The notes beneath the pieces were generated by a model. That model was not told the origin of the DNA, made no database searches, and saw only the letters and a list, made by a program, of their open reading frames with translations. Positions 1-5,664 of a stretch of 9,711 nucleotides of DNA are shown in pieces. Within the stretch, counting starts at the first letter, position 1; every line of letters begins with the position of its first letter. Position numbers and translations under genes: made by a program. This DNA comes from Mycobacterium sp. (GTDB taxonomy: Bacteria > Actinomycetota > Actinomycetes > Mycobacteriales > Mycobacteriaceae), in assembly GCA_023264755.1 (NCBI GenBank), contig JAHFVB010000083.1, positions 2,466 through 12,176 on the forward strand, given 5' to 3'.

Positions 1-1
1 C

Positions 2-490
<489 letters not shown>

Positions 491-525
491 CCTAGGAGTC
501 GAGCACCAGCAAGTCCCGAAGGCCG

Positions 526-565
526 AGGAGCCTGCCGTCACCCCCGGACGGCAGGCTCCTTTCTT
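526..565 (+). terminator. Intrinsic terminator of the antigen 85 gene
   Basis: A perfect 14-bp inverted repeat (AGGAGCCTGCCGTC at 526-539, its complement at 547-560) with a 7-nt C-rich loop is followed by the short T-rich run TTTCTT. It lies 36 bp after the antigen 85 stop codon and before the convergent AAA gene stop at 581. The T-run is on the plus side only, so it fits termination of the antigen 85 transcript best. The stem alone could also slow transcription coming from the AAA gene. Confidence 0.85.
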
Positions 566-580
566 CGTCGAGATTCTTCC

Positions 581-1909
581 TCAGAGCCGGGTGCGCCGTC
601 CGATGTCTTCCTCGAACTCCGCGATCATCGCGTCGGTCAGCGTCGGACGGGTGTCGGCAATGGCAGTCAGGTAGTCCTCGGTGCGGGCCGGTTCGCCGCG
701 CCGGAACTCGAGCTCTCTTTCGAACGCCGCCTGGGCGCCCTTTCGAGCGGCGAACTCGATGTCGGCCGGAGTGAACATCGCACTCGCGTCGACCAATAGG
801 GCGATGTCGACAGGGTTGGACACGGCCGCAGTGCCGACGAGATAGCGCTCCCAGATCGCCGCACGTGCCGTGGCGTCCGGCGGACCGACGGGAATGACGT
901 AGTCGAATCGGCCAGGGCGCAGAATCGCCGAGTCCAACGACCGCACCGAGTTGGTCGCGCACACCAGCAACCGGTCACCGTGCTGGCGAAACGCCGGAAT
1001 GAGTTTGAGTAGCTCGTTCGTGACACCGTGCGCGGGATCGGTTGGCACGCCGGAGCGCGAACCAGCGATCTCCTCGACCTCGTCGATGAAGACCAGCACC
1101 GAATCCAAGTCGGCCAGCGTGGCGAAGGCCTCGCGCAGCGCCCCGGCCATGGCCACTTCGGGGGTGGCCAGCCGCGACGGAAACAGCTCGACGAACGGCC
1201 AGCCCAGACGCCCGGCGATCGCCTTGGCGAAGCTCGTCTTGCCGGTACCGGGCGGTCCGAACAGGATCACCGCCTTGGGCGGCGAAACGCCGTATTCGGC
1301 GGCGACATTCGGCTCGACGAGCGGAAGCACGATGCGTTGCTCGATGACCCGCTTCTCGGCTTCCATTCCGGCCAGCGCGTTCCAGTGGCCGCGCGGAATC
1401 ACCTGCGCACCCACTGCGGCCAGGAGGCCGGCATCCGAGGCACCCGGATGGTCCACCTTCTCGAAATAGCTCAGGCCCGTGCGCTCCTCGTAGCCGGAGT
1501 GCACCAGCGCCGTGGTCCCGGTGGCCTTCGGCGCCAGCAACGCGGTGATGCGCCGGGCCCCGGCGACTCGCAGCCGCTGCTCGAGCTCGTTGAGCAGCGC
1601 GCTGCCGATCCCGCGATCGCGCCAACGACTCCCGAGTGCCATCATCGTGATCCACGCTCGATCGCCGTGGACCAGACCCCCTGCAATGCCCACCAATTGG
1701 TCGCCCACCACCGCCACGACACACGGCTGGCCGCAGCGGGCTCCCATCACCACCTCGGAAATGCCGAATGCGGGCTGGGGCTCGCCAGGGAGCCGGTTCT
1801 GGTCCCAGATGGAGATGGCCTGGTCCAGGTCGTCGTCGTGAAAGTCACGCAGTCGCCACGGGTGCATCAGTGATTGATAGGCGGTCGGCCTTGCCGGAGC
1901 ATCGCCCAT
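581..1909 (-). CDS. GNAT acetyltransferase-AAA+ ATPase fusion protein
   Basis: This 442-residue protein has two recognisable halves. Residues ~15-153 form a GNAT fold: an N-terminal WRLRDFHDDDL segment, the acetyl-CoA-binding motif A with RWRDRGIGSALL (95-105), and a motif B-like stretch ending HSGYEERTGLSYFEK (137-151). Residues ~180-442 are a single classical AAA+ module: Walker A GPPGTGKTS (218-226, K224), Walker B VLVFIDEVEE (271-280, D276/E277), sensor 1 N320 in CATN, and a second region of homology with candidate arginine fingers R331 and R334 in LRPGRFD. The helical sensor-2 region is FTPADIEFAARKGA (379-392). This AAA subtype resembles FtsH, Cdc48 and katanin ATPases, but no protease or membrane segment is visible. 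All ATPase residues look intact, so it is probably active; substrate and acetyl acceptor are unknown. M1 has no clear ribosome binding site, and M15 (start at 1867) would also keep the whole GNAT domain. It is transcribed alone, convergent with the antigen 85 gene. Confidence 0.9.
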   Translation of the reverse strand: MGDAPARPTAYQSLMHPWRLRDFHDDDLDQAISIWDQNRLPGEPQPAFGISEVVMGARCGQPCVVAVVGDQLVGIAGGLVHGDRAWITMMALGSRWRDRGIGSALLNELEQRLRVAGARRITALLAPKATGTTALVHSGYEERTGLSYFEKVDHPGASDAGLLAAVGAQVIPRGHWNALAGMEAEKRVIEQRIVLPLVEPNVAAEYGVSPPKAVILFGPPGTGKTSFAKAIAGRLGWPFVELFPSRLATPEVAMAGALREAFATLADLDSVLVFIDEVEEIAGSRSGVPTDPAHGVTNELLKLIPAFRQHGDRLLVCATNSVRSLDSAILRPGRFDYVIPVGPPDATARAAIWERYLVGTAAVSNPVDIALLVDASAMFTPADIEFAARKGAQAAFERELEFRRGEPARTEDYLTAIADTRPTLTDAMIAEFEEDIGRRTRL

Positions 1910-1943
1910 TCGGGGGTTTACCGGGGGTAGCCGAAGCGATGCC

Positions 1944-1974
1944 GTGGAGCCGACGGCCTTTCAGTCGGCTCCAC
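1944..1974 (-). terminator. Hairpin terminator after the small exported protein gene
   Basis: An 11-bp perfect inverted repeat (GTGGAGCCGAC at 1944-1954, complement at 1964-1974) encloses a 9-nt loop. It sits 53 bp beyond the stop of the small minus-strand exported gene and 34 bp before the AAA gene start on the same strand. There is no U-run, so it would be an I-shaped mycobacterial terminator, or a hairpin in the leader of the AAA gene. The role is inferred from position and stem quality. Confidence 0.55.
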
Positions 1975-2027
1975 AGCGTGGTGACGGCAGCCAGTGCCGC
2001 TAGTTGGCACCACTAGGCGATCAGGGC

Positions 2028-2258
2028 TCAGTCGAACAGCATGATCGGCCGTGGCGAAGTGAACGGACCATAGACGCTCGGAGCCGACACCGAAGGCGGG
2101 TGAACGACGATCGCGTTGTGCCCCTGCTTGTCGGTGGTCGTGGTACGGCCCGTGATCGTGGTGGTGCTGGGATTGGCCGCCGAAGCGACTGGTGCCACGA
2201 CGATGGCCGCAGCAGCGAGTCCGGTCAAGAGGCCTGTCCCGACGTAACGCAACTTCAT
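2028..2258 (-). CDS. Small exported protein of unknown function
   Basis: This is a 76-residue protein that I do not recognise as a named family. I place the start at the ATG at 2258, because AGGAG lies five bases upstream of it; an in-frame codon at 2276 would add six residues and has no such site. The first ~27 residues form a classic signal peptide: a KLR positive end, a hydrophobic GLLTGLAAAAIVVAP core, and a VASA cleavage site before ANPS. The mature part is only about 49 residues. It is rich in threonine (a TTTITGRTTTTDK stretch) and ends SPRPIMLFD. There are no cysteines, no lipobox and no second membrane segment, so a free secreted or wall-associated peptide is most likely. A sigma-A-like promoter lies about 90 bp upstream and a hairpin follows. 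The function is unknown. Confidence 0.75.
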   Translation of the reverse strand: MKLRYVGTGLLTGLAAAAIVVAPVASAANPSTTTITGRTTTTDKQGHNAIVVHPPSVSAPSVYGPFTSPRPIMLFD

Positions 2259-2293
2259 TGTTGCTCCTATTCTCAAAGGTGTTGCTTCTGGTG

Positions 2294-2305
2294 GGTGAGC
2301 TCACC
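2294..2305. promoter_or_regulatory. Perfect 12-bp palindrome in the leader of the exported gene
   Basis: GGTGAGCTCACC is a perfect dyad located 36-47 bp upstream of the start codon at 2258 and downstream of the predicted promoter. A second small dyad, GCGAT-TCTG-ATCGC, lies at 2315-2328. It could be a repressor operator or a leader hairpin. Chance occurrence cannot be excluded, and I do not recognise the binding protein. Confidence 0.3.
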
Positions 2306-2349
2306 GATCGTCATGCGATTCTGATCGCGCTCCCCGTCTTACGAGTTCC

Positions 2350-2377
2350 AATCTACCGCTGCCCCAACGCTTGTCAC
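2350..2377 (-). promoter_or_regulatory. Sigma-A-like promoter for the small exported gene (2028-2258)
   Basis: Read on the minus strand, GTGACA (2377-2372; five of six to TTGACA) is followed after 16 bases by TAGATT (2355-2350; fits TANNNT). The predicted start near 2343 gives a leader of about 85 bases, which contains the palindrome at 2294-2305. This is a motif match only. Confidence 0.45.
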
Positions 2378-2641
2378 TGCCCTCATGCCAAATGCAAATG
2401 TAGGCAATGGATTAGCGATGGCACCGGTGCGCCAAGATATGAATTCGACATGAGCGCGCCAACGGATGCCGCGGGCTCGGGTAGGCAGTCGGTCGGCCTC
2501 GAGCGCTCCACTCAACGCCAGAAGCATGGTCAATTAGCCTGGTTGCCAACATAATTCGCAGTTTTCGGCCGGCTACCGAATCGGTTTGCGGAACCGCCGC
2601 GCCAGCACTTCCGTGCTTCGATCGGTGGCCGGACCCGTCGG

Positions 2642-2685
2642 TAACATGGCAGGCGACCGATGAAACCCATTCACGAACAAAGGAG
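2642..2685 (+). promoter_or_regulatory. Candidate -10 element and strong RBS for the gene at 2692
   Basis: TAACAT at 2642-2647 fits the mycobacterial -10 pattern TANNNT, but no convincing -35 box lies 16-18 bp upstream. The predicted transcript start near 2654 leaves a ~38-base leader. AAGGAG (2680-2685) sits six bases before the ATG and fixes the start. The RBS is firm and the promoter weak. Confidence 0.4.
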
Positions 2686-2691
2686 TTCGTC

Positions 2692-2991
2692 ATGAACAAG
2701 ATCCTCGTCGCCATGGCCGCGGCCGGAGTACTGACCATCCTCGGGCTGGCTCAACCCGGCGTCGCCGCCGCCGTCACCACCGAAAACCGCTCGGCCGCCG
2801 AGGTAGTCGCGAAGCTCGAAGCGCAAGGGCACCACGTCCAGCTCAATGGCTCCTCGAACGTCCCACTGTCACAGTGCCGGGTCACCGGGGTGCACGGCCT
2901 GCACAACTCGAACGTCGACGCTTCAGGCGCCCGGATCGACCAGGACCTGTTCAACACCGTCTACGTCGACGTGAAATGTCAGGATGGGTAG
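2692..2991 (+). CDS. Small secreted protein with two cysteines, unknown function
   Basis: This 99-residue exported protein starts at an ATG with AGGAG six bases upstream. A signal peptide covers ~residues 1-27 (MNK, a hydrophobic VAMAAAGVLTILGLA core, then GVAAA before VTTEN). The mature part is about 72 residues. It begins with a short helical stretch (SAAEVVAKLEAQGHHVQLNG), followed by SQCRVTGVHGLHNSN and VYVDVKCQDG. Only two cysteines are present, C62 and C96, both in the mature part, so one disulphide outside the membrane is likely. From memory, similar small secreted proteins with this C...GVHGL...YVD..C pattern are common in mycobacteria, without a known function. The 3' end overlaps the sensor-kinase gene on the opposite strand by 13 bp, leaving no room for a dedicated terminator. 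Confidence 0.85.
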   Translation: MNKILVAMAAAGVLTILGLAQPGVAAAVTTENRSAAEVVAKLEAQGHHVQLNGSSNVPLSQCRVTGVHGLHNSNVDASGARIDQDLFNTVYVDVKCQDG

Positions 2992-4478
2992 CGGTCGATG
3001 GGGAGCAGAATCCGGAACTGAGTTGCCCCTTCTTCGGAGCTCGCCGTGACGGTGCCGCCGTGGGCCTCGGTGATGGACGCGACGATGGCCAGTCCCAGCC
3101 CGAAGCTGTTCTCGTGGCGGGACCGGGCCCGGTCGCCACGAACGAACCGTTCGAACAATTCCGGCAGCAGCTTGGGGTCGATGCCCGGTCCATCGTCGGT
3201 GATGGTCAGCTCCGCCTGGGGGCCGGCCGGGCCGGGCACCGAACGCAGCGCGGTCTGGACGGTGACGCCCGGCGGCGTGTGATGGCGGGCGTTGGCCAGC
3301 ACGTTGCTCACCACTTGATGCAGCTGCGCTTTGTCACCCATCACCCAGACGGGCTCGTCGGGCAGGTCGGTGAGCCAACGATGTTCGGGGCCCGAGACCA
3401 TGGCGTCGTTGACGGCGTCCGCGACCAGGCCGCAGACGTCGACCCGTCGGAGCTCGAGTCCCTGCCGCTCATCGAGCCTGGACAACAACAACATGTCGCC
3501 GACGAGCGCCGTCATCCGCAGCGATTCGGACTCGATGCGCGCCAACGCGTACTCGGTCGCCGGAGGCAGCATGGCGCTCTCCTGCCGGGTGAGCTCGGCA
3601 TATCCGAGGATCGCCGTCAGCGGAGTGCGCAGTTCGTGGCTGGCATCGGCGAGAAAGCGGCGCATGCGACGGTCCGACGCCGCGCGGGCGGCCAGCGCCG
3701 AATCCACGTTGGCAAGCAGCCGGTTCAACGTCTCACCGACGATCCCGACCTCGTTGTCCGGGTCCGAATCCGCGTGGCGGACACGGGCGGTGATCCGATG
3801 ATCCTCATCGGCCAAGGGCATTCTGGCCGCCTTCGCGGCCGTCGCCGCCACCCGCCGCAGCGGTCGTAGCGCCCAGCGAAGCAGCACCACGGTGCCCAAC
3901 CCGGCCAGCACGGCCGCGGCCAGCGTGATCCCGACCACGGCGACGGTCTTCTTGGCGACCAGCCGGTTGGCACTCTCCATCGAAACGGCCGACACCAGCC
4001 GCCTTCCCCCGCCCACGTCGCTGCTGGCGACCCGGTAGTTGCCGAGCTCGCCCAGTCCGAGAGTGCGAGGCGAGCCGTCGCGCCAGTCTTGCGATTCGAT
4101 CGCCGCAATCGCCGCAGCGGGGGCGAAGCCGGGTTCTCCATCGGAGAACAGCGCAGAGCCCACCACCGTTCCCCCGGCAACCAGGGCGATGACGTTGCCC
4201 GGAGCCTGGCCGGTGAATCCACTCAGCGCGTCGTCGCCCGCATCGTCGTTGCGGCCCGCTGCTTCGAGCACGCGCAGTTTGGCGTAGGAATGCTCGAAGG
4301 CGGCCAGCGAGTGCGATACCTCGGCGTCGCCCATCGTGGTGACGTAGGCATGCAGGCTGTAGATCGACAGCGCGCCAATGCCGAACACCATCACGCTCAC
4401 CAGTGCGGACACGCCGAACACGAGCTGCTTGCTCAGCGTTCTGGGGCGCCACCACGGCGATCGGTGTATCCGGGTCAC
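2979..4478 (-). CDS. Two-component sensor histidine kinase (membrane-bound)
   Basis: This is a 499-residue orthodox sensor kinase. The GTG start at 4478 overlaps the stop of the regulator gene as GTGA, so the pair is translationally coupled. The order is: TM1 ~17-42 (LVFGVSALVSVMVFGIGALSI); an extracytoplasmic sensor loop ~45-175; TM2 ~178-200; a HAMP-like linker ~201-260; a HisKA domain with FLADASHELRTPL and phospho-acceptor H281; an N box QVVSNVLANARHHTP (388-402, N392/N396); G1 DDGPGID (428-434); an F box around LFERFVRGD (441-449); and G2 FGLGLAI (459-465), where F replaces the more usual G/S. All residues needed for autophosphorylation are present. It resembles mycobacterial TrcS/TcrY/PrrB-type kinases, but I cannot assign it to one. 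The open frame extends beyond 4478 to 5252, but that extension is the shadow of the regulator gene. Confidence 0.93.
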   Translation of the reverse strand: MTRIHRSPWWRPRTLSKQLVFGVSALVSVMVFGIGALSIYSLHAYVTTMGDAEVSHSLAAFEHSYAKLRVLEAAGRNDDAGDDALSGFTGQAPGNVIALVAGGTVVGSALFSDGEPGFAPAAAIAAIESQDWRDGSPRTLGLGELGNYRVASSDVGGGRRLVSAVSMESANRLVAKKTVAVVGITLAAAVLAGLGTVVLLRWALRPLRRVAATAAKAARMPLADEDHRITARVRHADSDPDNEVGIVGETLNRLLANVDSALAARAASDRRMRRFLADASHELRTPLTAILGYAELTRQESAMLPPATEYALARIESESLRMTALVGDMLLLSRLDERQGLELRRVDVCGLVADAVNDAMVSGPEHRWLTDLPDEPVWVMGDKAQLHQVVSNVLANARHHTPPGVTVQTALRSVPGPAGPQAELTITDDGPGIDPKLLPELFERFVRGDRARSRHENSFGLGLAIVASITEAHGGTVTASSEEGATQFRILLPIDRYPS

Positions 4479-5245
4479 TCGGCGGGCCGAAGTTGGTAGC
4501 CCACACCTCGAATCGTGTGAATCATCGGCGGGCGGCCGGTTTGAAGCTTCTTCCGCAGGTAGGAGATGTACAGGTCCACGATGCTGGTGCGACCACCGAA
4601 CGAGTAGTTCCACACCTTCTCGAGAATCTCCTCGCGAGTCAGAGCGCGGCGCGGATTGCGCATCAGGTAGCGCAACAGGTCGAATTCCGTTGTCGTCAAG
4701 TCGATTCGTTCGCCCCCACGGGTGACGTCGCGGCTTGCGCCATCCAGCACGAGATCGCCGACACGCAGCGTCTCGTCCTCCGGTGGCATCGCTTCGATGC
4801 CGCGGCGCAGCAGTCCACGCAGCCGGGCGACCAGCTCCTCGAGGCTGAACGGCTTGGTGAGGTAGTCGTCGGCGCCCGCGGTCAACCCGGTGACACGGTC
4901 GGTGACCGAGTCGCGTGCGGTGAGGAACAGCACCGGCGTGGTGGACTCGGCCCGGACTCGCTTGAGGATCTGCAACCCGTCGATGTCGGGAAGCATGATG
5001 TCCAAGACCAAGAGGTCGGGTGCGGTGGAGGCGAACTTCGCGACGGCCTCGCGGCCGTCGTGCGCTACTTCCACCTCCCATCCTTCGTAGCGCAGCGCCA
5101 TCGTGACCAAATTCGTCAGTGCGCGTTCGTCGTCGACCAACAGCACCTTGATGGCTGAGCCGTCCGCTCGGCGGATGGGCGGAAGCTTGCCGAGGATCGC
5201 CGAACGGGGCTGTTGGGCTCGAGGATTCGTTGACGTCATCGTCAC
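4475..5245 (-). CDS. OmpR/PhoB-family response regulator
   Basis: This DNA-binding response regulator has 256 residues from the GTG at 5245. The receiver domain (~33-147) shows the acidic pair D38/D39 in LLVDDE, phospho-acceptor D82 in LVLDIMLPD, the switch residue T109 in FLTARD, and K131 in LTKPFSLEEL. The C-terminal winged helix (~158-256) carries LTTTEFDLLRYLMRNPRRALTREEIL, a VWNYSFGG turn, the recognition helix SIVDLYISYLRKKL and the closing IRGVGYQLRP. It has a ~30-residue N-terminal extension. GGAAG (5259-5255) is nine bases upstream of GTG 5245 but fifteen from ATG 5239, so I prefer 5245; 5239 and GTG 5266 remain possible. It is the first gene of the operon, overlapping the kinase gene by 4 bp. 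It probably controls its own operon and possibly the divergent SulP gene. It resembles TrcR/TcrX, but which one is unresolved. Confidence 0.92.
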   Translation of the reverse strand: MTMTSTNPRAQQPRSAILGKLPPIRRADGSAIKVLLVDDERALTNLVTMALRYEGWEVEVAHDGREAVAKFASTAPDLLVLDIMLPDIDGLQILKRVRAESTTPVLFLTARDSVTDRVTGLTAGADDYLTKPFSLEELVARLRGLLRRGIEAMPPEDETLRVGDLVLDGASRDVTRGGERIDLTTTEFDLLRYLMRNPRRALTREEILEKVWNYSFGGRTSIVDLYISYLRKKLQTGRPPMIHTIRGVGYQLRPAE

Positions 5246-5257
5246 GACGCAATTCTT

Positions 5258-5273
5258 CCGGGCCACGGCCCGG
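5258..5273. promoter_or_regulatory. CCGGGCC-AC-GGCCCGG dyad over the regulator's RBS
   Basis: Perfect 7-bp arms (5258-5264 and 5267-5273) surround a 2-bp centre. The left arm includes two bases of the GGAAG ribosome binding site used for start 5245. In the regulator mRNA this could form a G+C-rich stem that partly hides the RBS, or the DNA dyad could be an operator close to the transcript start. The role is inferred. Confidence 0.35.
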
Positions 5274-5340
5274 ATGTCACTAACTTCACAGACTCCTCAT
5301 ATGTTTGCCGCTCGAATGGCCAGCCCCTCGTTCGATACCG

Positions 5341-5439
5341 GCCGCAATTGCTCCCATTCCCCAATGTCGGTTTGTTCAAACCATTCCGCATCATGGCGCC
5401 CAAGACATCATTGCGTGGCGAAGTCCGTGCCGCAATTGC
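5341..5439. repeat. Pair of 11-bp direct repeats with a palindromic GCAATTGC core
   Basis: GCCGCAATTGC is repeated exactly at 5341-5351 and 5429-5439, 88 bp start to start (a little over eight helical turns). The inner eight bases GCAATTGC are a perfect palindrome. Both copies lie upstream of the predicted SulP promoter and of the regulator start, as would be expected for paired operators. The binding protein is unknown. Confidence 0.4.
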
Positions 5440-5505
5440 CAGTGTGATTCAGACCACGCCATTCCTGCTCGACATTTGTGTCTCATATGCGTCCTAGCGC
5501 TCGCG

Positions 5506-5534
5506 TTGCGACAGCTGAAGAGCACAAATACTGT
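5506..5534 (+). promoter_or_regulatory. Sigma-A-like promoter for the SulP-carbonic anhydrase gene
   Basis: TTGCGA (5506-5511) is followed after exactly 17 bases by TACTGT (5529-5534), which fits TANNNT. The predicted transcript start near 5541 leaves an ~88-base leader before the ATT at 5629. The third, degenerate GCCGCATTGC copy lies just downstream of the predicted start. This is a motif match only. Confidence 0.4.
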
Positions 5535-5664
5535 CGCACTTGAGGTTTGACTTGCCGCATTGCTAAGTACCTGCAGCAGAAACACTTTCGCCGCGGTCAA
5601 TTACGGCCACCGATGACAGGAGTTCGCCATTCTGAACAGCTCGAGGAGTTCACTCTCCCAACGC

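Larger units (their letters stand above)
2259..2691. other. 433-bp divergent intergenic region
   Basis: This gap separates two divergent small exported-protein genes. Its left half holds the minus-strand promoter (2350-2377) and two dyads (2294-2305, 2315-2328). Its right end holds a TAACAT element (2642-2647) and the ribosome binding site for the plus-strand gene. Base composition is more mixed than in the flanking genes, and the short open frames across it lack mycobacterial codon bias. I see no RNA gene or repeat in 2380-2640. Confidence 0.5.
5246..5628. other. 383-bp divergent regulatory region between the two-component operon and the SulP gene
   Basis: By eye this gap is close to half G+C, against about two-thirds in the flanking genes. 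It contains GCCGCAATTGC twice (5341-5351, 5429-5439), a degenerate third copy GCCGCATTGC (5554-5563), and a truncated GCAATT at 5249-5254. CCATTCC occurs three times (5354, 5381, 5459). There is a GGTTTG-TT-CAAACC dyad (5369-5382), a TCAC pair nine bases apart (5277, 5286) next to the regulator start, and a sigma-A-like promoter (5506-5534). I see no convincing coding in it. Confidence 0.55.

Noticed and set aside
1994..2010. GTGCC/GGCAC 5-bp inverted repeat after the small exported gene
   Set aside because: It is too short to claim as a terminator when an 11-bp stem lies at 1944-1974.
2325..2347. Minus-strand GGAAC-N18-GAT upstream of the exported gene at 2028-2258
   Set aside because: The -10 half reads GAT instead of GTT, and a better sigma-A match overlaps it.
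2339..2533. 64-codon minus-strand open frame in the intergenic region
   Set aside because: There is no ribosome binding site or codon bias, and it overlaps the predicted promoter of the exported gene.
2590..2615. GGAAC-N18-GTG resembling an ECF sigma promoter upstream of the gene at 2692
   Set aside because: The -10 half lacks the required GTT; TAACAT at 2642 is closer to the start and fits a housekeeping -10 better.
4479..5252. Minus-strand open frame continuous with the sensor kinase, giving an apparent 757-residue protein
   Set aside because: The extra N-terminal part lacks domain sense and lies in another frame of the response-regulator gene, which has complete receiver and winged-helix motifs. 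The kinase has its own GTG start at 4478.
5242..5394. 50-codon minus-strand frame ending in a GTGA overlap with the regulator's GTG start
   Set aside because: The junction resembles a coupled leader ORF, but third positions are unbiased and no ribosome binding site precedes it; it runs through the repeat-rich regulatory region.
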